Below, piece by piece: positions 1-6,092 of a stretch of DNA of 6,092 nt. The DNA comes from Chitinophaga pinensis. GTDB lineage: Bacteria > Bacteroidota > Bacteroidia > Flavobacteriales_D > Crocinitomicaceae. Both the position numbers and the translations under genes were made by a program. How positions within the stretch are numbered: position 1 is the first letter of the stretch; every line of letters begins with the position of its first letter. The DNA is taken from NCBI GenBank assembly GCA_945897765.1, contig CAMDGP010000139.1:1-6092 (forward strand), in the 5' to 3' direction. The notes beneath the pieces are model-generated. The model was not told where the DNA came from. It saw only the letters and a list, made by a program, of their open reading frames with translations, and ran no database searches.

Positions 1-594
1 ACTTGTTAAATCTAACTCGTTTTCGTCAAACGGGAACAAACTGAAAGGAATTTGAACTTTCGTCCATTCATTTGTAATTTCTTTGGCCATCAAAAAGGCA
101 GTGTTGTAGCCCAACCACGCTTGACGATTTGCATAATCTTCTATCCCAAAAGCCCAAGGTAAATTCGTAAACGGTTTCCCAGTTGAACGCACTTCCAATT
201 CAATAGCAATCGTATCTTTGATGTAGGCCATATCTTTCGCCGACCACATGTCCCAGCCGAAGCCCATTCCAACCCAATCGCAACCGTCTTGGTCTTTGTT
301 CCAATTGAGTTTTAAGAACGCATCTTTTGTATCTGTCTCCGGTTGAATACCAATGCAAGTTGCGTTTTTAACCGTCCAAACTTCATCTGTAACAGCATCC
401 GTAAAAATCTCTAATTGGCTAAAACCTTTAATATTTGGTCGGTCAGCAAAGGATTCATCATACAGTCCATTTTTTTTGAAACGTGCTTTTTTACCCAAAA
501 CGTTTACTTCCTCCATATTGATAGTATGAGTTGGAAAATCTTGTGCCAATGATAACAAAGGAGAAAAAGCCAGTATGAATAAGAGTTGCTTCAT
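1..594 (-). CDS. Secreted beta-sandwich (carbohydrate-binding-like) protein, C-terminus outside window
   Basis: Partial gene: the first 198 codons are visible and the frame stays open to the left edge. It starts at the ATG at 594, 4 bp after the lipoprotein stop. Residues 1-17 (MKQLLFILAFSPLLSLA) are a Sec signal peptide with a probable cut before QDF; there is no lipobox Cys, so it is secreted or periplasmic unless a later sorting domain anchors it. From about residue 60 the pattern is a jelly-roll sandwich: EIFTDAVTDEVW (62-73), DAFLKLNWNKDQDGCDWVGMG (91-111), GWDMWSAKDM (113-122), IAIELEVRSTG (129-139), WAFGIEDYANRQAWLGYN (147-164) and EWTKVQIPFSLF (176-187). The many Trp and acidic residues suit sugar binding. 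Cys80 and Cys105 could form a disulfide. The last visible strand resembles NWSGWKLISLKYSDI in the lipoprotein upstream, which suggests a related fold. No enzyme motif is seen in the visible part; a downstream catalytic domain cannot be excluded. Confidence 0.8.
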   Translation of the reverse strand, partial: MKQLLFILAFSPLLSLAQDFPTHTINMEEVNVLGKKARFKKNGLYDESFADRPNIKGFSQLEIFTDAVTDEVWTVKNATCIGIQPETDTKDAFLKLNWNKDQDGCDWVGMGFGWDMWSAKDMAYIKDTIAIELEVRSTGKPFTNLPWAFGIEDYANRQAWLGYNTAFLMAKEITNEWTKVQIPFSLFPFDENELDLTS

Positions 595-598
595 TACA

Positions 599-1600
599 TT
601 ATGGATTCAAAGGTCCGTTTTCAGTGAAAATGATGTAATCTAATTTTGCTTTCGCATAACCCGATGATGGATTCGCTAAATGCAACATATTAACTTGTTT
701 GATTTTATTAGAGTTGTGAACGCCATCGCCATTTGGAGCAGCTGGTTGACCATTTACTAAACAAGGAATGTCGCTGTATTTTAACGAAATTAATTTCCAA
801 CCCGACCAATTCACAGGAATTTCAACCGCATATTGATCTTCAGAAGCTGCTGTAAATGTTCCGTCTCCGTTTTCATCTTCTTCAAATTGGAACAATACCA
901 AACTATTGGTTAATGAACCATCTCCCCAAACCATCACATTAAAGTAAACATTGTTCGGATTTGAATTTAAAGGAAAAGTTGGATTTCCACCTGCCGTTGC
1001 TTTGAAGTTCACTAAGCCTATTAACCAATCCCAATCAACTGTTCCTGCAAGGTTGTAATACGCATTTCCTTGTGGAGCTGTTATATCAGATTTCACTTGA
1101 AAATCCATATCGGCACCTGATTGAATGAAATACGTCCAGCCAGAATTGAATCCTGCTTCAAAATCTGCCACCACGTAACCTGCGTTTGTTTTAGGCTGAA
1201 GCACTTTCACGTAATCTACTAGTGTATCAGTTTCGCCAGTAAATGTCAATTGTACCTTACAGTTTTCTGATTTAAACAGCGGTAAAGAAGTCGTACTTCC
1301 AGCCCACAAAGAAACAGATTCTGTTAAAGCGTTTCCTGTTCCTTCAATTGTTTTCACTGCACCACTTGTCAAACCGATTATATCTAATTTCCAAGCAATG
1401 GTTTTTGAAAATTCAGCCGTAAAGAAAACGGTTTCGCTAGCTGAAAAATCAACTGAATCTTTGCTCGAAGCCAAAGACGTAATAACTGAAAACTGTCCAT
1501 TCAAATCTTGTAAAGATGGACCGTCTATTTTGTCTAGTTCTTTCTTGCGACAAGCCACAAGAACAGCAACAATTCCGATAAATGTGAGTGCTTTTTTCAT
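599..1600 (-). CDS. Lipoprotein with Ig-like and carbohydrate-binding-like beta-sandwich domains
   Basis: 333 aa. The N-terminus MKKALTFIGIVAVLVAC is a type II signal peptide with lipobox LVAC and lipidated Cys17. The residues after Cys (RKKELD) are mixed basic/acidic, so surface export by a lipoprotein export signal is possible but not clear. Residues about 36-135 look like an Ig-like beta domain (FTAEFSKTIAWKLDIIG, CKVQLTFTGETDTL). Residues about 141-330 look like a galactose-binding-type jelly roll: VADFEAGFNSGW (144-155), GNAYYNLAGTVDWDWLIG, NVYFNVMVWGDG, an acidic loop EDENGDGTFTAASED (241-255) that could bind calcium, NWSGWKLISLKYSDI (264-278) and the last strand KLDYIIFTENG. Such folds usually bind glycans; this is inferred, not shown. 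It has no catalytic motif. It starts 2 bp after the second barrel and stops 4 bp before the next gene, so it is likely made with them and sits on the outer membrane beside the barrels. Confidence 0.75.
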   Translation of the reverse strand: MKKALTFIGIVAVLVACRKKELDKIDGPSLQDLNGQFSVITSLASSKDSVDFSASETVFFTAEFSKTIAWKLDIIGLTSGAVKTIEGTGNALTESVSLWAGSTTSLPLFKSENCKVQLTFTGETDTLVDYVKVLQPKTNAGYVVADFEAGFNSGWTYFIQSGADMDFQVKSDITAPQGNAYYNLAGTVDWDWLIGLVNFKATAGGNPTFPLNSNPNNVYFNVMVWGDGSLTNSLVLFQFEEDENGDGTFTAASEDQYAVEIPVNWSGWKLISLKYSDIPCLVNGQPAAPNGDGVHNSNKIKQVNMLHLANPSSGYAKAKLDYIIFTENGPLNP

Positions 1601-1602
1601 AG

Positions 1603-3297
1603 TTAGAATTTCATAATGTAATACAACATAACTTGCTTGTAACGATAAGCCAATTGGTCATTCAGACTGTTTCTGTTCGACTCAAAAATGGCAGCTAAAT
1701 AGATGTCTTTTGAGAAATTAAATTTCAATCCGCCTGAAAGATTGTATTCATCACCACCAGCAACTACGCCGTAGAAATTGATGATGTCGCCCACAGTGTT
1801 TCTTATCGGCATGATTTCGTTTCCGTTGGTGTTAAAATAATAGACATTTCCCAAAAGCGTTAAATCTTTAATCACTTCTAACTCTAAACCAGTATGAAGC
1901 GTTAATGTTTTCAAATCAATTTTTTCGAAGTCAAATTCGCTTGTGCGTTTGGTAGTTTGGTAAGCGATTCCAAGCTGTAGAACTTGCTGTTTTTTCCATT
2001 TCATAAGGTTTGAAAAGTTAAAACGAACATTGGAATTTAAATAGTTGAATTTACGCAACTCAAAGGTTCCTTGTCCGCGCACTTCACTCAAACGGTAATA
2101 AGAAAGGTCTGCTAAAATGATTTTTTTCTTGTCGCTAAAATGTGCTCCAGCATACAAACCACGACGATTGAAAGTTGCCGTTCCATACGGAAGTACATTA
2201 TTAATCATTGGATTATACGCCATTATTTTAGTAGAAATACTTGCATTGTAAAGCGTTGGATCATTGTATAAATCGTAGTTGGAAAGCGGTCGCACAATTT
2301 GTTCGTTGGTGTAGCGCTCGTAGAAATTATTCGTTTGGTTGAAATCAATGCGTTTCGATTGCGCACCAAAACTTCTGAAATCTGCGCCGTTGTCCATATA
2401 ACCAACGTGTAATTTCAAACCAGCCTTTTTCAGTTCTAAATTTACTTTTGCATTCACGAAGTAATCAGACAATTTTCCTTCATTATTTTGAGTAGAAAAA
2501 CTGGAAGAAAAACCACTTTCGCCGTCAACAGAAACTTTGTATTTTTCTTGGTCAAACTTCAATTCATAAGTCAAAGTGTTTACGTTGTTTCGGTAAGCAT
2601 CGTTGTTGTTTGCCGTTTGTTTCAAATCAAAAACACTCACGTGATTGTATGCAATTGAGAAATATTTGCTTTGCGTTAAGGTAATATTTCCTCCGCCGTA
2701 TAAACGTTCCAAAATGTTACTCAAATTACTTGGATTCAAGCGGGTGATGAAACCGTTGAATTTAATTTCTTGAACGAATTTCGGAAACTGAATTGCAAAA
2801 TCTGCCGCAGCTCCTTGTTGACGCCACGTGTTTTTATTCGAATAAAACGATTCGTAATTCAAGACTTCTTCTTTGATTTTATTCGTTCCTGAAGTTTGAA
2901 CTAACAAGTCAGGATTGTGATTGTAGAACGTATAAGGTGACAATTTATAGTCGATGTTCCCAATTTGGTAACGCAACACATTTCCAGCAACACCTTTCAC
3001 ATATAATTGACGCACATCAAATGTAACGCCGCTTCCCCAAAAACCTCCAAACGCATTCTTGATACGCAACATTCCAAGAATTTCTGTATTGGCATTTGGA
3101 TTGATTTTAATTCCTAAATCAATCAAGGCATAACCACCAGTATTTTTTCTTGCCGTAACGGTATCTTCTGCATCGGAAGTGAAATCTGAATGAGAAATCA
3201 GTGAACGAGCGCCACCAACAAATTGCACTTTTTTACCATCTTGCGCAAAGGTCAAAAGGCTGGTAAAACTGGCTAATAAGAGTATAAAAAACTTCAT
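1603..3297 (-). CDS. Outer-membrane beta-barrel protein (porin-like), second of a tandem pair
   Basis: 564 aa, starting at the ATG 1 bp after the stop of the upstream barrel gene. Residues 1-18 are a Sec signal peptide (MKFF, then ILLLASFTSLLTFA) with a probable cut before Gln19. The mature part alternates short amphipathic strands with Asn/Gly/Asp-rich turns throughout and ends in an aromatic strand, VMLYYIMKF, the usual BAM signal. No plug or TonB box is seen. Ordered motifs match the upstream barrel: IGNIDYKLSPYTF (112-124), FYS (151-153), W.QQG (158-162) and NRRG (377-380), at similar spacing. GYMDNGADFRSFGAQS (299-314) resembles a conserved barrel segment of Bacteroidota surface proteins of unknown function. 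The gene stops 2 bp before the lipoprotein start. It is likely an outer-membrane channel or surface scaffold that works with its paralogue and the lipoprotein. An export channel for a secreted polysaccharide and an uptake porin are both possible. Confidence 0.8.
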   Translation of the reverse strand: MKFFILLLASFTSLLTFAQDGKKVQFVGGARSLISHSDFTSDAEDTVTARKNTGGYALIDLGIKINPNANTEILGMLRIKNAFGGFWGSGVTFDVRQLYVKGVAGNVLRYQIGNIDYKLSPYTFYNHNPDLLVQTSGTNKIKEEVLNYESFYSNKNTWRQQGAAADFAIQFPKFVQEIKFNGFITRLNPSNLSNILERLYGGGNITLTQSKYFSIAYNHVSVFDLKQTANNNDAYRNNVNTLTYELKFDQEKYKVSVDGESGFSSSFSTQNNEGKLSDYFVNAKVNLELKKAGLKLHVGYMDNGADFRSFGAQSKRIDFNQTNNFYERYTNEQIVRPLSNYDLYNDPTLYNASISTKIMAYNPMINNVLPYGTATFNRRGLYAGAHFSDKKKIILADLSYYRLSEVRGQGTFELRKFNYLNSNVRFNFSNLMKWKKQQVLQLGIAYQTTKRTSEFDFEKIDLKTLTLHTGLELEVIKDLTLLGNVYYFNTNGNEIMPIRNTVGDIINFYGVVAGGDEYNLSGGLKFNFSKDIYLAAIFESNRNSLNDQLAYRYKQVMLYYIMKF

Positions 3298-3298
3298 G

Positions 3299-5149
3299 TT
3301 AAAAGAATATTTTTAGTTCAACTGTTGTTTCCATTCCCTTGTATTGATCCAAGGAGAAATTAAAATCTTGATAATTCATCCAACGCTGACGAACGTACAA
3401 ACCTGTGTTTTTTGCAAGTTGAATATCTAAACCAACGGCGTAGCTATAACCACGTTGATTTTTAGCTTTTCCTGAAACTGCATCCAGCACCGTATTTTCG
3501 TTAGCAATAATGCGGTCGTAACCAAAATAATTGGAAAGGATAACCTTTGGAAACAACAAGTAATAAAACTCTAATTGGTTGCTATAACTCTGTAAATAAG
3601 ATTTTTGAGAGTATTTTGGCAAGACAGAAAAATCACGTTGAACACTGTGTAAACCTCCAAGATAAAACACTAATAATTCCCTTCCAAAAAGTTTAAATTC
3701 AGTTTTATAGCTGATTTCAATAGCGTTAAATCCTTTTGCAGAAATAGAATCGGTGATTTCAACGGTTTCGTAAACACCACGATAGATTTTACTCAAATTT
3801 CCATAAGGACCAACGCCTGCAGGAAAAGCCCAACGCCAAAATCTCGAGAGCGCTAAATTATTTGCCAAATGTCCGTAAGTAATTTTGTCTGATAAACCGA
3901 TTATTTCTCCAGAGGCACTGTAACCAATGGTCAATTTATGTTTTTTGTAATTTAAATCAGTGTTTAGAATCACACCACGACGGTTGTTTGTTAATTGCCC
4001 AATCGAAACCAATGAACTCGCAAAAGGAATCAAAGGTGTCTGGCTTCCGGGTGTTTCAGCAGTTGCAAAAGCATCGTTGTATTCTGCGACTGAAGTGTTC
4101 CAGAAAACACCATTGTTGTTGATCACTTTTGGACTGATTTGGTAATAACGCACTTCGATTGGAAATTTGGTTAACTCTTTTGAAAACTGAACTTTGATGT
4201 CAATTGCTTCTCCCCACTCACCTGCTGAAGTTGGACTGAAATAATTTCCTGCACCTACTTCTCCCAACAAAGCAATTTGACCAAAATTCCATTTGAATTC
4301 GGATGTAATTAGATTGTAACCGATGGATAAACGCGCCAAACTATCTGTGAATGTTTTACTTGTAATTGCATTTACACTGACGAAATTATTGACGAATTGC
4401 TTTTTGATTTTCCCAGCTGTCATCAAGTTTGGTGTTGGTAAAGTTCCACCGTTGAATTGAGATTTTCCGTGCATCATCGCAAAGGAAAATCCTTTGGGAA
4501 GGTTATTTCCGTCGAAGATAAATCCTTGAAAAGCTTGTTGTCCCCAGCGTTCATCTTGACTTAGAGCACCATCGGAATAAAATTTTCTGTAACGACCAAT
4601 TAACGTTCCTGTATTGGGATCCCACGGATTGCGTTCGAAAACACTAAAACGATTGTATCCTGTATTGGAAGCAAAAGTCATTGGACTCAAAGTGTACCAA
4701 TGAATTCCTCCAGTTTTGATTCCAAAGGTTCCATATTTAGTTGAATGAACACCTGTTAAATTTACACCAAGGTTTAATCCTTTTGAGTAGTCTGTTGTGC
4801 TACCAGTTAGTGGTGTCCACAAAAACAAATCCGTTGAGAAAGAAGTATTTTTGGTTGGTCTCCCTCCGATATTGAGCATTAACTGCGGAATGTTGCTGTC
4901 ATCACCCAAGAAAACACGTTTTTTAATTGCGCCAAATTCTGCATATTGATTTTCCATTGCAGAGTAGCAGCCCAAAAAACGGTAATAACCAGAAACCGAA
5001 ATGTTATCCATTGCAGTTTGTAGTTTTTTCGGGAAAAGTCCAACAGATTTAGTTTCAAAAGTCGTTGAATCCACTAACATCTGAGCGTGAAAGTTACTTG
5101 CAAATAAACTGCAAAAACCAAGCGTTAGTAAGATTAATTTATTCTTCAT
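3299..5149 (-). CDS. Outer-membrane beta-barrel protein (porin-like), first of a tandem pair
   Basis: 616 aa from the ATG at 5149. A TTG one codon upstream (5152) would give 617 aa but is less likely. Residues 1-22 are a Sec signal peptide: basic MKNK, hydrophobic LILLTLGFCSLF, and a probable cut after FHA, leaving Gln. The rest is rich in alternating hydrophobic/polar strands and aromatic residues with Asn/Gly turns, from ISVSGYYRFLG (about 50-60) to the last strand TTVELKIFF, which ends in Phe as in BAM-inserted barrels. There is no TonB box, plug or carboxypeptidase-like N-terminal domain, so it is not a SusC/TonB-dependent receptor. Motifs shared with the next gene: GGIHWYTLSPMTF (about 147-159), FYS (190-192), W..QQ (202-205) and NRRG (389-392). 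It overlaps the glycosidase gene by 11 bp and ends 1 bp before the next start, so co-translation is likely. Probably an outer-membrane channel or scaffold for a glycan; exact family and direction of transport are unknown. Confidence 0.8.
   Translation of the reverse strand: MKNKLILLTLGFCSLFASNFHAQMLVDSTTFETKSVGLFPKKLQTAMDNISVSGYYRFLGCYSAMENQYAEFGAIKKRVFLGDDSNIPQLMLNIGGRPTKNTSFSTDLFLWTPLTGSTTDYSKGLNLGVNLTGVHSTKYGTFGIKTGGIHWYTLSPMTFASNTGYNRFSVFERNPWDPNTGTLIGRYRKFYSDGALSQDERWGQQAFQGFIFDGNNLPKGFSFAMMHGKSQFNGGTLPTPNLMTAGKIKKQFVNNFVSVNAITSKTFTDSLARLSIGYNLITSEFKWNFGQIALLGEVGAGNYFSPTSAGEWGEAIDIKVQFSKELTKFPIEVRYYQISPKVINNNGVFWNTSVAEYNDAFATAETPGSQTPLIPFASSLVSIGQLTNNRRGVILNTDLNYKKHKLTIGYSASGEIIGLSDKITYGHLANNLALSRFWRWAFPAGVGPYGNLSKIYRGVYETVEITDSISAKGFNAIEISYKTEFKLFGRELLVFYLGGLHSVQRDFSVLPKYSQKSYLQSYSNQLEFYYLLFPKVILSNYFGYDRIIANENTVLDAVSGKAKNQRGYSYAVGLDIQLAKNTGLYVRQRWMNYQDFNFSLDQYKGMETTVELKIFF
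5139..5149 (-). other. 11-bp gene overlap and start-codon choice between glycosidase and first barrel
   Basis: The barrel ATG (5149-5147) lies inside the last codons of the glycosidase gene; the shared bases read ATGAAGAATAA, with TAA being the glycosidase stop. The codon just before ATG is TTG (5152-5150), which could be called as an earlier start, but ATG gives a normal MKNK signal peptide and no Shine-Dalgarno sequence favours TTG. The overlap points to translational coupling, with ribosomes finishing the glycosidase re-initiating on the barrel gene. Confidence 0.7.
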
Positions 5150-6092
5150 CAAACGATTTTAAAGTTTGTTTTTTTAAGCCGATTGTTTTTGCTTGCGCCG
5201 AAGGGTCATTTTCAACATAGAATGGGAAATTGGCGTAAGCGACTTTATTTCGGTCAGTTACAGAAACAAACAAGCGATATCTTCCCTCGGTGATTGGTGT
5301 TTTCAAAACAATTGTTGCCCCATTTCCTTTCACTTTTCCTGGAATAGCAACCGGCTTGTTTTCGGCGTCTCCTCCAGATTTTAAATCGGTACTTTCTGGA
5401 TACAAATCCCAGGTGTAAAAGAGTTTGTCATTATTCAAATCAGAAGCCACTAACTCCACTTTGATTTTTTCTTTGGCTTTAAAAATCGCACTAAAAGAAA
5501 CTGTTTTTACTTTCACAGCTTCCTTAGAATCAGTGGTTTGATAAGTTAGCTTTTCGACTTTTGGAGAGCGATTTTCAGGATATTTTCCCGACCAACAAAA
5601 TTGCAATTCGTCAACAGCTTCCGTTTGAACGCCATTTTCAGTAAACAATCCGTACCAAGTGCTTGTGTATTCTTGTTTTTGTCCCCAAAGAAATGCGAAA
5701 GAACCGATACATTGTTTGCGTTGGTCTGCTATACAACGTTGGTAACGACTCAAATAAACAGCAGCTTTTTCAGTACTCGTTTGTTCGATGGATGAACCCC
5801 ATTTCGTTTTCGGAGATTCCCAATGTCCGTTTGGTCCCCACTCAGTAATCATGTATGGACCTTCAAATTTTCCTTTTTCAAGAACTGATTTCACGTTTTC
5901 GATGTCGCCGTAAGTATTGATTCCGTAAATATCAACTTCCGTTAATTGGGTCATCACGAAGTTTAATTTTTCAGCATTTGTTCCTGCAGTTACGGTTGAA
6001 GTTGGGTGATTTTTATCCTCTTCATGAACCATTTTTGCAATATCATTAACAGCTGCCCACACTTTCGTGTTGGAATATTCCAATTCGTATTC
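5139..6092 (-). CDS. Glycoside hydrolase, clan GH-A TIM barrel (GH2-like), C-terminal part with Ig-like domain; 5' end outside window
   Basis: Partial gene: 317 residues and a TAA stop are visible, and the reading frame stays open to the right edge. A TTG at 6083 is an internal Leu codon, not a credible start. Seen: DIYGINTYGD (visible residues 54-63), a barrel strand typical of GH2/GH5-like enzymes; YMITEWGP with Glu84, the expected nucleophile; and SFAFLWGQKQE (about 131-141), the last barrel strand with its substrate-stacking Trp. The first visible residue, Glu1 in EYELEYSN, falls where the acid/base Glu of the GNE motif is expected, 83 residues before the nucleophile; this is inference because the preceding residues are missing. 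Residues about 176-295 form an Ig/PKD-like beta-sandwich with ASDLNNDKLFYTW and ESTDLKSGGD, an arrangement familiar from Bacteroidota glycosidases. No type IX sorting domain is seen at the C-terminus (ends KSFDEE). It probably cleaves a beta-linked glycan in the periplasm or outside the cell; the substrate cannot be told. It is the most upstream gene visible in the operon. Confidence 0.85.
   Translation of the reverse strand, partial: EYELEYSNTKVWAAVNDIAKMVHEEDKNHPTSTVTAGTNAEKLNFVMTQLTEVDIYGINTYGDIENVKSVLEKGKFEGPYMITEWGPNGHWESPKTKWGSSIEQTSTEKAAVYLSRYQRCIADQRKQCIGSFAFLWGQKQEYTSTWYGLFTENGVQTEAVDELQFCWSGKYPENRSPKVEKLTYQTTDSKEAVKVKTVSFSAIFKAKEKIKVELVASDLNNDKLFYTWDLYPESTDLKSGGDAENKPVAIPGKVKGNGATIVLKTPITEGRYRLFVSVTDRNKVAYANFPFYVENDPSAQAKTIGLKKQTLKSFDEE

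Larger units (their letters stand above)
1..6092 (-). other. Single co-directional operon, both ends outside the window
   Basis: Five genes read in one direction with junctions of 11 bp overlap, 1 bp gap (3298), 2 bp gap (1601-1602) and 4 bp gap (595-598). No space remains for an internal promoter or terminator between genes, and no strong inverted repeat followed by a T-run is seen at any junction. None of the four visible starts has a purine-rich Shine-Dalgarno sequence; the upstream bases are A/T-rich, as usual in Bacteroidota. The promoter must lie beyond 6092 and the terminator before position 1. Confidence 0.8.

Noticed and set aside
471..478. Eight T in a row on the plus strand.
   Set aside because: It encodes Lys-Lys-Asn inside the intact partial secreted-protein gene and has no adjacent hairpin, so it is not a terminator.
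599..1600. Possible SusD-like lipoprotein.
   Set aside because: The protein is beta-rich and 333 aa, while SusD proteins are mostly alpha-helical with TPR-like repeats and about 500 aa.
1398..1616. 72-codon open frame on the plus strand, opposite the lipoprotein start.
   Set aside because: It lies antisense within a well-supported gene, with no protein-like features or start context.
2223..2405. 60-codon minus-strand frame within the second barrel gene.
   Set aside because: Out-of-frame shadow inside a real gene; low-complexity composition and no start context.
3960..4145. 61-codon plus-strand frame opposite the first barrel.
   Set aside because: Antisense shadow with no recognisable motif.
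3299..5149. Possible SusC/TonB-dependent receptor.
   Set aside because: Too short for SusC (about 1000 aa) and has no plug, TonB box or carboxypeptidase-like N-terminal domain.
5168..5176. A run of seven A on the minus strand in frame TTA AAA AAA C near the end of the glycosidase; a -1 slip there would end at a TGA overlapping the next ATG (TGATG).
   Set aside because: It resembles a slippery heptamer, but such runs are common in AT-rich coding DNA, no clear downstream stem was found, and the in-frame product already ends normally 20 bp later. Conservation in relatives would be needed.
5601..5848. Two overlapping plus-strand frames opposite the glycosidase barrel, with a partly hydrophobic, signal-like start.
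   Set aside because: They are antisense to conserved catalytic codons, which explains their composition; nothing suggests expression.

Overview
The window is an AT-rich stretch from a Bacteroidota genome, most likely a member of the Flavobacteriia or a related gliding or marine lineage. The evidence is gene content (outer-membrane beta-barrels, an N-terminal lipobox protein, secreted beta-sandwich proteins, a clan GH-A glycosidase with a C-terminal Ig-like domain), A/T-rich codon use, and the absence of a recognisable Shine-Dalgarno sequence before any start codon. The species cannot be named from sequence alone.

All coding sequence is on the minus strand, so transcription runs from high to low coordinates. 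Five genes fill the whole window: (1) 6092-5139, the C-terminal part of a glycoside hydrolase whose start lies beyond the right edge; (2) 5149-3299, an outer-membrane beta-barrel of 616 aa; (3) 3297-1603, a second beta-barrel of 564 aa; (4) 1600-599, a 333-aa lipoprotein with a sugar-binding-like beta-sandwich; (5) 594-1, the first 198 residues of a secreted beta-sandwich protein that runs off the left edge. The junctions are an 11-bp overlap, then gaps of 1, 2 and 4 bp. This is almost certainly one operon, and its promoter and terminator both lie outside the window. There are no RNA genes, mobile elements, CRISPR arrays or long intergenic regions.

The set reads as a cell-envelope polysaccharide module: an exported glycosidase, two outer-membrane barrels and two binding-type beta-sandwich proteins. 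No SusC/SusD pair is visible, so it does not look like a standard polysaccharide utilisation locus within these limits. Two alternatives remain open: glycan degradation and uptake through non-SusC porins, or secretion and trimming of a self-made polysaccharide, where a hydrolase and an outer-membrane channel often sit together. The most interesting observations are that the two barrels share ordered motifs suggesting an old tandem duplication, and that the two downstream beta-sandwich proteins share a closing-strand motif, so the operon may be built from two duplicated pairs.
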